The notes beneath the pieces were generated by a model. That model searched no databases. It worked only from the letters and a program-made list of their open reading frames with translations, and was not told the DNA's origin. Positions 20,304 through 28,932 of a stretch of DNA of 64,000 nucleotides are shown here, piece by piece; position 1 is the stretch's first letter, and each line of letters starts with the position of its first letter. The DNA lies in assembly GCA_021787665.1 (NCBI GenBank), contig JAJYLN010000004.1, forward strand, positions 62,001 through 126,000, in the 5' to 3' direction. Both the position numbers and the translations under genes were made by a program. Source of the stretch: a bacterium. Lineage in GTDB: Bacteria > JAMCPX01.

Positions 20304-22030
20304 TTATCGCCTCCTGTCGACCGCATTCACGGCCCTGCCCGCGTACCCCTCGTTTTCTCTGGGAATTATACGTTCCCCTCCGTGTACCAGTATCGTGCAG
20401 CCGGTGCAGAGTTCCGGCGTTACCGTGTACGGCTGCTGCCGCATATCCTTGAATTCGGGCAGCAGTACGCACGGAGACCTGGTTATGACGACGGCAGGCC
20501 CGTGGAACGCCACAGCTTCACGTACGCACCTTTCTACCTCTCTGGTTACTGACGGGTCCACTGTCCTGACCCAGTCCACGCCAAGCGCCTTCACGATCCG
20601 CTCGAGTGATATGTCCGAACACGGGTTGCCGTGCAGATCCGTACCAGAAAGGGGGTTGTGCTGCGCGCCGGTCAGCGCCGTCGTATGGTTATCGAGGATC
20701 ACGACGAGAATGTTGCTCCTGTTGTAGACCGCGTTGAGGAGCCCGGTCATGCCCGAATGCAGGAACGTAGAGTCTCCGATAACGGCAATCGTTTTCTTCC
20801 CGTTCTTCGGCACGACGGTTTCTATGCCCACTGCCTGTCCTATGCCGGCCCCCCGAGTGAGACAGGTATGGACGGCCTTCAGAGGTTGATCGTAGGGTAG
20901 GGTATAGCACCCGATGTCCCCGGCTATAAACGAGCGCAGTTTGCTTAACTGGTAAAAGACACTCCTGTGGGGACACCCGGGCAGAGAACGAGGGAATGCT
21001 GCAGCACGTCCGGCATCCCGGTGGCCTGACCGGCTACCGGGCCTTCGGAAGCGTGTGGCCCTGCTGTAAACCTGCGTACGCTGTCCCTCATCACATCGGG
21101 TGTAAGCTCGGAAACCGAAGGGACAAATTCCTTACCGCGTATCCCCGGGGAAAGGTGCTTGATCTGCATCTCCAGAAACGGATCGAGCTCTTCCACGACG
21201 AGCACCTTCCTGAAGTCCCTGGCGAATCCCTGTATACGTCCTGCAGGCAGGGGATTGGTCAGGGCTATCTTTAGAACGTTCGCGTGCGGCGCGACCTCCT
21301 TCACGTACTGGTACGAGATGCCTGCTGTAATGATGCCATAGTCCGCAGTTCCCCTCTCCGTCCTGTTGAGAGGTAACTGTTCCGAGAACCATCCGAGTTC
21401 CTGAAGCTTTCCCTCGAGTGTCCGTCTCGCCCTGCGTGCGTTGGACGGCACCATGACTTTCCTGCCCGGGTCCTTCCCCGGAGCCGTGGGCTGTCCGGAT
21501 CGTACGGGACCCTGCGGAAAAATGATTGATGTGGAATGCGAGACCCTTGTCGTCATACGCAGCAGCACCGGTAGATCGAAGCGCTCGCTTATCTCGAAGG
21601 TCCGTACCGTGAACAGCCTCGCCTCTTCGCTGTCCGAAGGCTCGAGGATGGGGATCTTTGCTATGAGAGTGTACCAGCGGTTGTCCTGTTCGTTCTGAGA
21701 GCTGTGTATACCATGATCATCAGCGGACACGACGACAAGACCGGCACCCACGCCCGTATACGCGAGCGTCATGAGCGGGTCAGACGCCACATTGAGTCCG
21801 ACATGCTTCATCGTGACAATCGACCGTGCGCCGGCAAGGCAGGCACCTGACGCCGTCTCCAGTGCCACTTTCTCATTGACGGCCCAGTTTGCGAAGATGC
21901 CCTCGTAGCCTGCTATACTCTCGAGGATCTCGGTAGACGGGGTGCCGGGATATCCGGTGGTAAATCTGCAACCTGCCTCAAAGCTGCCCCGTGCAATAGC
22001 CTCGTTGCCCGACATCAGCACGCGTTCCAT
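20304..22030 (-). pseudogene. iorA: Indolepyruvate:ferredoxin oxidoreductase alpha subunit, frameshifted
   Basis: IorA with IorB oxidises aryl-pyruvates to aryl-acetyl-CoA with ferredoxin and TPP. The N-terminal part (from ATG 22030, MERVLMSGNEAIARGSFEAG; TGYPGTPSTE) and the TPP domain (CPHRSVFYQL, AGDIGCYTLP, GDSTFLHSGMTGLLNAVYNR) are both clear but in different frames. The switch lies at about 20976-20979, where TGCCCGGGTGTCCC lacks one base. The C-terminus keeps CTGC but then diverges (TILVHGGERIIPREN) and ends without the usual two [4Fe-4S] motifs. No iorB is present. It is either a decaying gene or a sequence error at a CCCGGG run plus a truncated ferredoxin tail. Confidence 0.8.
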
Positions 22031-22069
22031 GAACCACCCCCAAGGGGCCGGCAGGAAAGTCCCGCCCTC

Positions 22070-23083
22070 TTATATCGTCCTTCCTATGGCCTTCGCGACC
22101 CTGCCGATGTCCCGGACCATGCGTTTGAACTCGTCCGGCCTGAGCGACTGCTCTCCGTCGCTCAGTGCCTTCTCGGGCTGCTGGTGTACTTCGACGATGA
22201 TACCGTCGGCGCCGGCCGCTACCGCAGCCAGAGACATCGTCGCCACGATGTCCCTTCTACCGGTCCCGTGGCTCGGATCGACGATTACCGGGAGGTGGGT
22301 GAGCTTTTTGAGTACCGGGATAGCGTTGAGATCAAGCGTATTGCGGGTCTCGGTCTCGAAGGTCCGTATGCCCCTCTCGCACAGGATGATCCTGTCGTTC
22401 CCCTTGCTCGCGATATATTCCGCAGACATGAGCAGTTCCTTTATCGTCGCAGAAAGTCCTCTCTTCAACAGGATAGGCCTGTTGGTGGAACCGAGTTCCT
22501 TCAGCAGTGCAAAGTTCTGCATGTTCCTCGCCCCGACCTGGAAAATATCCGTGTAGTCTGTCATAAGGCCGATGTCCCTGGTGTCCATGATCTCGGTCAC
22601 TACGGGCATCCGCAGAGCACGCTTCGCAGCCCTCAATATCTCGAGCCCCTCCTTGCCCATCCCCTGAAACGAGTACGGGGAGGTCCGCGGCTTATAGGCG
22701 CCACCCCTCAGAACAGACGCACCCGACGACTTCACGTCCCTCCCTATCTGCATGAGCATCTCCCTGCCCTCTATGGAGCACGGTCCTGCCATGACGACTA
22801 TCCTCCTGCCTCCTATGGTAACACCGCCGACCCGAATGAGTGTATCTTCTTTCCTGAACTCCCTGCTCACGACCTTGTAGGGGCTCAGTATCGGGAGCAC
22901 CTTCTCGACTCCCGCAAACGTCGTGAGTGGCACATTGGCAAGATTCCTCTCGTCTCCTATGGCCCCGATTATCATGCGCTCCTTGCCTTTCGAGATATGG
23001 GGCCTCAGCTTCCTGTCCTTTATCGTCTTCAGAACATTCTCGATGTCCTTCTTTGATGCGTCGGGCTTCATCACAATTATCAT
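22070..23083 (-). CDS. aroF: 3-deoxy-7-phosphoheptulonate (DAHP) synthase, type I-beta with ACT-like N-domain
   Basis: This 337-aa enzyme condenses phosphoenolpyruvate and erythrose-4-phosphate in the first step of aromatic biosynthesis. Residues 1-70 form the ferredoxin-like (ACT-like) regulatory domain known from the Thermotoga enzyme; the TIM barrel follows with AGPCSIEG, LRGGAYKPRTSPYSFQG, GARNMQNF, LLKRG and DPSHGTGRR. Feedback control by Tyr or Phe is likely from the domain but not shown. It lies 2 bp after the metallophosphoesterase and 39 bp before iorA. Confidence 0.95.
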   Translation of the reverse strand: MIIVMKPDASKKDIENVLKTIKDRKLRPHISKGKERMIIGAIGDERNLANVPLTTFAGVEKVLPILSPYKVVSREFRKEDTLIRVGGVTIGGRRIVVMAGPCSIEGREMLMQIGRDVKSSGASVLRGGAYKPRTSPYSFQGMGKEGLEILRAAKRALRMPVVTEIMDTRDIGLMTDYTDIFQVGARNMQNFALLKELGSTNRPILLKRGLSATIKELLMSAEYIASKGNDRIILCERGIRTFETETRNTLDLNAIPVLKKLTHLPVIVDPSHGTGRRDIVATMSLAAVAAGADGIIVEVHQQPEKALSDGEQSLRPDEFKRMVRDIGRVAKAIGRTI

Positions 23084-23085
23084 GG

Positions 23086-23826
23086 TTAAACTCCCATCCT
23101 TAGTCTATTGGCGAGCCACCGGGGCAGCCCGGCTCGTAGTATTTTGTCGCAGGCTGTCTCCACGGCATAGCTCAATCTTTTAACAGTATATAGACGTCTG
23201 TCCGTGTCAAGTATTCCATACGATGCGGTGTTGTCGTGGTCTCTGGGCTGTCCCACGCTGCCCACACTGATGATATACAGGCGCCGCTCATCAATGGCAA
23301 CCGTATCGGCGTAGTCGACAACCAGCGCCCCGTCGCCACGAACCTCCCGCGACACGGTAAACCTGCGGTGAGCATGGCCAACAAACATGATCGAAAATCT
23401 CGCACCGAGAGCGGAGAAGGCCTTCTCCACGTCGGTCATGGTCACCACGTAATCGAATTCTTCGGGATCGACAGGGGAGTCGTGACTGAACAGCATGCCC
23501 TCGTAAGCAAAGGTGTACGCCGCGCTGCTCAGCCAGGACAGCGCAGCCTCCGAGAGCTTCCCTCTGGTCCACTGGATACCCTCTCTCGCATTGTCGTTGA
23601 AGTACGTCGTATCGAGCATACCCGCTGCCGCGGCATCGTGATTGCCCATGATGTTCCTCTGTGCCACCTCCTTCACGATGTTACAGCACGGCTGCGGGTC
23701 CGCGCCGTACCCCACGACATCGCCGAGGGACACGACAAGGTCCGGCATAGACTTTCTCAGGTCCGCGACGACCGTGCTCAGGGCCTCGAGGTTACCGTGG
23801 ACATCCGCTATGACCGCAATCCTCAT
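23086..23826 (-). CDS. Metallophosphoesterase (calcineurin-like, Metallophos_2)
   Basis: A 246-aa protein with all metal-binding motifs of the family: IADVHGN (residues 6-12), GDVVGYGADP, GNHDAAAAG, SHDSP and GHAHRRF. Close relatives include small phosphodiesterases such as YfcE/MJ0936 and uncharacterised phosphoprotein or nucleotide phosphatases; the GYGxxP variant marks a large uncharacterised subgroup. Its ATG overlaps the pentapeptide-repeat gene stop by 4 bp (ATGA). Substrate unknown. Confidence 0.9.
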   Translation of the reverse strand: MRIAVIADVHGNLEALSTVVADLRKSMPDLVVSLGDVVGYGADPQPCCNIVKEVAQRNIMGNHDAAAAGMLDTTYFNDNAREGIQWTRGKLSEAALSWLSSAAYTFAYEGMLFSHDSPVDPEEFDYVVTMTDVEKAFSALGARFSIMFVGHAHRRFTVSREVRGDGALVVDYADTVAIDERRLYIISVGSVGQPRDHDNTASYGILDTDRRLYTVKRLSYAVETACDKILRAGLPRWLANRLRMGV

Positions 23827-24536
23827 TTAACATTTTTCAGAAAGAACTCGGCCAGTAGTTCCTCGTCCTTCCTGGCCTTGGACTCTTCTTCCTTCCCGGC
23901 TACGGCATCCTCTTTCACCGGCAGCCCGATAAACCCGCTCTCAACTCTATAGACGTTCTCCTGTACGACGACCGAGTCCGGAAAGACCTCTGCACCTGCG
24001 GTCTTCAGCTCTTCCAAGGTCTTTATCTTGCCAACGAGCTTCTCGGTATCCGTACCGCTGTCCAGCGCGGTAAACTTAGCGGCCTGCTCGAGCTTGAACT
24101 TCGGTCTTGCCTTCGTCAGTATCGTGATGGTCTCTCCCTCGAGCAGAAGCTTTCCGCTCGCGTTGAGTTCGTCAAGGAGCTCCTGCGTGAAGAACACCTT
24201 TTCGGATATGCCCTTTGCTCCCTGGACCATGGCATTGCTCAACTTTGCTCCCACGAGGACAGCGCCCCTCATGTCCGCGTGGGTCAGGTCGGCGTTGCGT
24301 AGGTCCGCGTTGCGCATATTCGTATTGATGAGCACCGCATGCCTGAGCGACGCACCTGAGAGGTCAGCGCCGGACAGGTCGGTGTCCGTGAGGTCGGCGT
24401 ACCTGAAGTTCGCGTTCCTGAACATCCCGCCGGACAGGTCCATCTTCTTCAGGTCGATGCCCTTGAGGTTCGCGCCTTCAAAGGAAGCCCCTTCTTTGAC
24501 GCCTTTCTCAACGTCTTCCCTGCTGAGCAGCTTCAT
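23823..24536 (-). CDS. Pentapeptide-repeat protein with unique C-terminal domain
   Basis: From the ATG at 24536 (MKLLSREDVEKG) the protein has 237 aa. Residues about 17-108 are pentapeptide repeats (ANLKG, ADLTD, ADLSG, ADLRN, ADLTH, AVLVG), which fold into a right-handed beta-helix; the remaining ~130 residues match no family I recognise and end in a charged EEESKARKDEELL tail. An upstream in-frame extension of 40 residues is rejected because the chosen start overlaps the preceding PilZ gene by ATGA. Function unknown; pentapeptide domains usually mediate protein contacts. Confidence 0.85.
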   Translation of the reverse strand: MKLLSREDVEKGVKEGASFEGANLKGIDLKKMDLSGGMFRNANFRYADLTDTDLSGADLSGASLRHAVLINTNMRNADLRNADLTHADMRGAVLVGAKLSNAMVQGAKGISEKVFFTQELLDELNASGKLLLEGETITILTKARPKFKLEQAAKFTALDSGTDTEKLVGKIKTLEELKTAGAEVFPDSVVVQENVYRVESGFIGLPVKEDAVAGKEEESKARKDEELLAEFFLKNVK

Positions 24537-24916
24537 GGAATATCTTTTATGAAGCCCTTTATCCTCTGTTTTGTCTCTTCTTTCATTCCGACGAATTCTA
24601 TGCCGATGCCGCAATCCGTGCCGTCCTTCTGCGCCTCGCTCTCTGTGGTCACCCACTTGACCACCCCCCGCGCCTCCAGAAGGTTTATGTCGTTCGGTAT
24701 CGTAAACTTTATGAGCAGCGATTTTCCCACCGGCAGGGTCTTGCCGGTCTTGAGGAAAATACCACCCTCACTGAAGTTGGTCGAGTAATCGTAGAGATAA
24801 GCCTCGCTGTCCGGATAATCCAGAAGCATTTTAACAGCCTCATCGTCGCTCGATACAACGACTACCCTAACCTTGACCCGGGGGGTCTTCCTTTGATTGG
24901 CGGTGACGTCCGTCAC
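24533..24916 (-). CDS. PilZ-domain protein (TIGR02266-like)
   Basis: A 127-aa single-domain protein. The PilZ c-di-GMP signature is visible as basic N-terminal residues in QRKTPRVKVR and the D/N-x-S-x-x-G motif in NFSEGGIFLKTG, followed by a beta-barrel with GIGIEFVGM. The arrangement matches the paralogous PilZ family described from Myxococcus. The N-terminal RxxxR is imperfect (RKTPR), so c-di-GMP binding is likely but not certain. It overlaps the pentapeptide gene by 4 bp and follows the other PilZ gene by 12 bp. Confidence 0.88.
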   Translation of the reverse strand: MTDVTANQRKTPRVKVRVVVVSSDDEAVKMLLDYPDSEAYLYDYSTNFSEGGIFLKTGKTLPVGKSLLIKFTIPNDINLLEARGVVKWVTTESEAQKDGTDCGIGIEFVGMKEETKQRIKGFIKDIP

Positions 24917-24928
24917 GATTGCTTCCAG

Positions 24929-25282
24929 CTACGAGGCCTGGGTGAGGGAAAGCTTGTCGATGAAGCTATGCAGCTTCTTCTGATCTTCTTCGCTCAACGT
25001 CTGGAATTCGACACCCATGCCCGGAATAAGGTTGGTACCTTTTATCTGCTGTGGGTCATTTACCCACGATACCCGGCCCTTGACCTGAATGGGTACCCTT
25101 ATGTCGGGGATAACGAACTCGACCGAGATTACCGTATTTACCTTCAGAGGGTCCTTGGTGGATATGAACATGCCGCCCCTGCTGATGTTCATGGCGTAGT
25201 CAGAGATAAAGCTCGTGATGTCCCCGTATTTAACTTCGAGTTTGGTATCAATGCGCCTTGCATGGCGCTTATCATCAGACAT
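24929..25282 (-). CDS. PilZ-domain protein (TIGR02266-like), first of the pair
   Basis: A 117-aa PilZ protein with RHARR (residues 6-10) and NISRGGMFISTKDP as the two halves of the c-di-GMP site, then VEFVIPDIRVPIQVKGRVSW and GMGVEFQ. It resembles its neighbour at 24533-24916 in layout but is clearly diverged, so the duplication is old. It opens the run that ends with aroF and iorA. The RBS AAGGAGG precedes the ATG. Confidence 0.88.
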   Translation of the reverse strand: MSDDKRHARRIDTKLEVKYGDITSFISDYAMNISRGGMFISTKDPLKVNTVISVEFVIPDIRVPIQVKGRVSWVNDPQQIKGTNLIPGMGVEFQTLSEEDQKKLHSFIDKLSLTQAS

Positions 25283-25329
25283 ACGTACCTCCTTTTAAAA
25301 GGATACTACATCATACAGAGAATTACAAT

Positions 25330-25387
25330 GAAAGCGTTTTTTAAAAGGAGAAACACCCCGTGGCGCCGGGGGGACACGACGCCACGG
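25330..25387 (-). terminator. Probable terminator at the 3' end of the GH5 gene
   Basis: An 8-bp stem CCGTGGCG/CGCCACGG with a 14-nt loop overlaps the last codons and stop of the GH5 gene. It is followed on the minus-strand transcript by a U-rich stretch (GTTTCTCCTTTTT). Terminators that reach into the coding sequence are not rare, but the long loop makes this only a moderate candidate. Confidence 0.4.
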
Positions 25388-26906
25388 TTATGGTATGGAC
25401 GGAGAGACGGCCCTTTGCATAGCCGAGGACGTCCGTGGCGGGATCGAAGCTCACGGAGCCGTCGGTCGTGGTGACGGTAAAGCCGCCCGGGAAATGGAGA
25501 GGGGGGATGAATATCTCCGTCTGTCCGGTGCCTATACCGTCCTCCTTATACGTATAGGTGAAGGCGGTCGTCGTGAACGTGGAGGGATCGATCGTAACGG
25601 GGTAGCTTATGCTGACCGGCGTACCGGCTGTGAGCATGGGATACGGCCTTGAGAGGACGTCGATGCCGTCAAAGACAGGGCCCCCGGTCTGGTCAACCAG
25701 CGGCCTGGGGGTACCGTCCGGGTAGTACGGGCTCATGTTATCGTCGTTGACGGTGTTGTAGTCCCAGTCGAACCAGCCCGCATCGAACAGGTCGAAGTCG
25801 TTGAGCAGCGTGACCATGTAGGCCGCACTGCCCGGGCTGCTGTAGCCCGTGCCGGTCTCGTCGACAACGCACGGCACTCTCATGGCAGTGCCGTCGTCCC
25901 TGATCTGGGTAAAGCTCGGCACAATAATGGTGGTGTCCGTCCCATAGGATGGGTTAATGCTCAGGGGATAGAAATGCGGGACGAACACGAGGTTAGGGAA
26001 CTCTTCCGGAAAGGTCGTACCGCTGATGGCGGTCTTATAGCTGTTCAGCAGGTTCGTCAGCACCACGGACGGCTCGAACGCAATGATATGGTACGGGTCC
26101 ACGGCCCTTATCGCCCTAATCATCTTCTCATAGAACGGCACCAGCCCCTTCGTCTCGAAGTCCGGAGACGTCAGGGGATAGTCCTTGCCCGGGAACGGCT
26201 CGTTCATAATCTCGTACCCGAGCACATTCGATGTAGAGCTGAACCTCTGCGCTACCGCTTGGAATACCGCTGCGTAGTGCTCCTGCAGCCCGGTCCCGTC
26301 CGGCGCAGCGCGATCGTCCCACAGGTCCTGGAACGACTGCAAAACCTGGGGGAGGCCGTAGTTTGCTGCCCAGGTGGTACTGCATTCGGTGGGTGAATAG
26401 CCGCCGAGCACACAGGCCCACGCGGGCGCACCGTCGCCGTCGCAGAACGACTCGCTGTAGAGGTCCTGGTGCATGTCGATCAGCACCCACAGCCCGTTGT
26501 CCTTGCACGCCTGTACCTCCTGCTGGACCCGATCGAGATAGCCCGTGTCTATGACGCCCGGGGTTGGCTCGAGCGCGGCCCAGACAACGATCAGCCTGAC
26601 GGCGTTCAGTCCGAGCCCCCTGAGCCTCGCGAAGTTCTGTTCAAGGTTCTGGTCCAGGGTCTCGCCGGTTATCACGGTGTCTGTAAAGGGGAGATACGGG
26701 GGATGTTTCGCCGGGTCGTTCACATTCATCCCGTGTACAATGATCACCCTGCCCTGCGTGTCCCTGATCCACGTCCCGTCGGACCAGGCTACAGCGTGTA
26801 CCACGCCCGGCCTGCCTGCCTTCTTTGCCGAGCATCCTGCACAGCAAGCCACCACTCCGAGCGCTGCGAAGAACATACCTGCGAGGGACAACACTCCATC
26901 CTTCAT
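25341..26906 (-). CDS. Secreted GH5 glycosidase, endoglycoceramidase-like lipoprotein (paralogue A)
   Basis: A 521-aa exported protein. The N-terminus is a lipoprotein signal with Cys near residue 25 (VACCAGC). The catalytic domain has the endoglycoceramidase-type pattern: GRVIIVHGMN, VRLIVVWAALEPTPG, LIDMHQDLYSE, acid/base Glu236 in IMNEPFPG and nucleophile Glu350 in VVDETG. A C-terminal beta-sandwich (about 420-521) follows. Endoglycoceramidases cut glycan from ceramide; the real substrate here is unknown. It is a clear paralogue of the protein at 51183-52781. No good SD precedes the ATG, and the predicted promoter would start transcription only a few bases upstream. Confidence 0.9.
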   Translation of the reverse strand: MKDGVLSLAGMFFAALGVVACCAGCSAKKAGRPGVVHAVAWSDGTWIRDTQGRVIIVHGMNVNDPAKHPPYLPFTDTVITGETLDQNLEQNFARLRGLGLNAVRLIVVWAALEPTPGVIDTGYLDRVQQEVQACKDNGLWVLIDMHQDLYSESFCDGDGAPAWACVLGGYSPTECSTTWAANYGLPQVLQSFQDLWDDRAAPDGTGLQEHYAAVFQAVAQRFSSTSNVLGYEIMNEPFPGKDYPLTSPDFETKGLVPFYEKMIRAIRAVDPYHIIAFEPSVVLTNLLNSYKTAISGTTFPEEFPNLVFVPHFYPLSINPSYGTDTTIIVPSFTQIRDDGTAMRVPCVVDETGTGYSSPGSAAYMVTLLNDFDLFDAGWFDWDYNTVNDDNMSPYYPDGTPRPLVDQTGGPVFDGIDVLSRPYPMLTAGTPVSISYPVTIDPSTFTTTAFTYTYKEDGIGTGQTEIFIPPLHFPGGFTVTTTDGSVSFDPATDVLGYAKGRLSVHTITVASCPPGATGCFSF

Positions 26907-26915
26907 GGAAAGTTA

Positions 26916-26944
26916 TTTTTATGATACTCTTTCATGCATGTCAA
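26916..26944 (-). promoter_or_regulatory. Promoter candidate of the GH5 gene (paralogue A)
   Basis: On the minus strand TTGACA (26939-26944) and TAAAAA (26916-26921) are separated by 17 bp. The -35 box is perfect, the -10 box weak. The transcription start would fall within about 3-7 bp of the ATG at 26906, giving a very short or absent leader. Confidence 0.4.
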
Positions 26945-26957
26945 ATCTTCCTACTCC

Positions 26958-26985
26958 TTGCTTCCCACTTCTTTAAATCTATGGT
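26958..26985 (+). promoter_or_regulatory. Promoter candidate of murA-hisG-hisD
   Basis: TTGCTT (26958-26963) and TATGGT (26980-26985) are spaced by 16 bp, 31 bp upstream of the murA ATG. It is the best-placed sigma-70 pair in the divergent 110-bp region between the GH5 gene and murA. The boxes match consensus only partly. Confidence 0.35.
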
Positions 26986-27016
26986 ACTGTCCACGCAGAA
27001 GTCGGAGAAGATCGTT

Positions 27017-28291
27017 ATGGACAAGTTCATCATAGAGGGCGGAAATATGCTTCACGGGACCGTCAGGATAAGCGGCGCCAAAAATGCTGCGCTGCCGGCG
27101 ATGGCAGCGGCGCTGCTCACGAACGAGGACGTCCACCTCAACAGGGTACCGTCCCTTGCCGACGTCAGCACCATGGTCGCTCTCCTCGGGAAGATGGGCG
27201 TCCGCACGGACGGTCCCGGGAGCGGCCCCTTATCCATGAGCATGACGATCAACGCGTCCGGCATAAACACCTACGAGGCACCCTATGACCTGGTGAAGAC
27301 GATGCGGGCGTCGGTCCTGGTATTGGGCCCGCTCGTCGCGCGCTACGGAAGCGCCCGGGTATCGATACCCGGCGGCTGCGCCATCGGCAGCAGGCCCATA
27401 GACCTCCACCTCAAGGGCCTCGCAGCCCTCGGGGCACGCGTATCGATGTACCACGGGTACATCGATGTGACGGCACGGCAGCTCAAAGGTACGAGGATAT
27501 CGTTCGATACCATTACGGTGACCGGCACGGAGAACCTCATCATGGCAGCTTCCCTCGCGCACGGGACCACCGTTCTGGAGAATGCTGCCCGGGAGCCGGA
27601 GGTGGTGAGCCTCGTGGATCAGCTCGTCAGGATGGGGGCAAGGATACACGGAGCCGGCACGGCTACGGTCACCATAGAAGGGGTCGACAGACTCCACGGA
27701 TGCAGCATGGACATCATACCGGACAGGATAGAGGCAGGCACCTACATGATAGCGGCAGCGGCTGCAGGCGGAGAAGTCGAGATAGCAGACTGCAGCCCGG
27801 ACCACGTCCGTGCGCTCCTGACCATGATGCGAGCAGCCGGTATAGACTATAACGAGACCGATCACGGCGTCGTCGTACGGAAGGAAAGGTCCGCGCGGAT
27901 CAAAAGCCTGAACGTGAAAACGATGCCGTACCCGGATTTCCCCACGGATCTCCAGGCACAGCTCATGGCACTCATGACGCAGGGCGACGGCACGAGCGCT
28001 ATCGCCGAGACCATATTCGAGAATAGGTTCATGCATGTCCCGGAGCTCAGGCGCATGGGCGCGGACATCAGGACCCAAGGGAACGTTGCAATCGTAAGGG
28101 GTGAGACGAAACTGATGGGCGCACAGATCATGGCAACGGATCTGCGGGCAAGCGCCTCCCTGGTCATTGCCGGCCTTATCGCTGAGGGAACCACCGAGGT
28201 GTCGAGGATCTACCATCTTGACAGGGGGTACGAGTTCATGGAAAACAAGCTGTCAGGGATAGGAGCAAGACTGAAGAGGGTGAAGACATGA
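27017..28291 (+). CDS. murA: UDP-N-acetylglucosamine 1-carboxyvinyltransferase
   Basis: MurA (424 aa) transfers enolpyruvate to UDP-GlcNAc, the first committed step of peptidoglycan synthesis. From the ATG at 27017 it reads [20 protein letters not shown]; Lys22-Asn23 and catalytic Cys121 in [11 protein letters not shown] are present. With Cys present, fosfomycin sensitivity is expected. An upstream in-frame extension lacks homology; the chosen start has GGAG at 9 bp. It overlaps hisG by ATGA, a murA-hisG-hisD order also known from related bacteria. Confidence 0.96.
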   Translation: MDKFIIEGGNMLHGTVRISGAKNAALPAMAAALLTNEDVHLNRVPSLADVSTMVALLGKMGVRTDGPGSGPLSMSMTINASGINTYEAPYDLVKTMRASVLVLGPLVARYGSARVSIPGGCAIGSRPIDLHLKGLAALGARVSMYHGYIDVTARQLKGTRISFDTITVTGTENLIMAASLAHGTTVLENAAREPEVVSLVDQLVRMGARIHGAGTATVTIEGVDRLHGCSMDIIPDRIEAGTYMIAAAAAGGEVEIADCSPDHVRALLTMMRAAGIDYNETDHGVVVRKERSARIKSLNVKTMPYPDFPTDLQAQLMALMTQGDGTSAIAETIFENRFMHVPELRRMGADIRTQGNVAIVRGETKLMGAQIMATDLRASASLVIAGLIAEGTTEVSRIYHLDRGYEFMENKLSGIGARLKRVKT

Positions 28292-28932
28292 TGAGACGTG
28301 CATGCATACGGATAGGCCTGCCCAAGGGCAGGATGCTGGAGGACTCGGTAAAGGCCCTGAATAAGGTCGGCATCGACTTTTCGTCGGCGCTCGGAAGGTC
28401 CCGCAGCCTCAGGTTCGAATCTTCCGACCGGACCGCAGAGGCAATCATCATCAGGGCCGTTGACCTGCTGACGTATGTCGAGTACGGAGCGGTCGACATG
28501 GGTATCATCGGCTACGACCTCATCAGGGAGCAGGGACGTGACGTCATCACCGCACTCGCGCTGGACTTCGGCGTGTGCAGACTTTCCGTGTCGGGTCCCT
28601 CTGGCTACGATACCCGGAGAGGCGCCAGCCTGTCCGGCATACGCGTCGCAACGAAGTATCCCCGCCTTACAGCGCAGTACTTCAAGGGAAAGGGCCTCCC
28701 GGTGGACATTGTGAAGCTTTACGGCGCCGTGGAGGTCGCCCCGCTTTTCGGCATCTCGGACATTATCGTGGACCTCGTCTCCACAGGAGAGACCCTGAAG
28801 ATCAACGGACTTCAGGAGCGAGAGGTCGTGATGCGCTCCTCCGCCCGGCTCGTCGTGAATAGAGCGTCGATGAGGACCAAGCAGGAAGGCATCGACGACA
28901 TCATAGCGAAGCTCAAAAAGGCTATGGTATGA
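28288..28932 (+). CDS. hisG: ATP phosphoribosyltransferase, short form
   Basis: HisG (214 aa) joins ATP and PRPP in the first step of histidine synthesis. It has GLPKGRMLEDSVKALNKVG near the N-terminus and the PRPP loop ISDIIVDLVSTGETLKIN. At 214 aa it is the short form, which needs the regulatory subunit HisZ; hisZ is not in the window. Two adjacent ATG codons (28288 and 28291) can serve as start. It overlaps murA and hisD by 4 bp each. Confidence 0.95.
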   Translation: MMRRACIRIGLPKGRMLEDSVKALNKVGIDFSSALGRSRSLRFESSDRTAEAIIIRAVDLLTYVEYGAVDMGIIGYDLIREQGRDVITALALDFGVCRLSVSGPSGYDTRRGASLSGIRVATKYPRLTAQYFKGKGLPVDIVKLYGAVEVAPLFGISDIIVDLVSTGETLKINGLQEREVVMRSSARLVVNRASMRTKQEGIDDIIAKLKKAMV

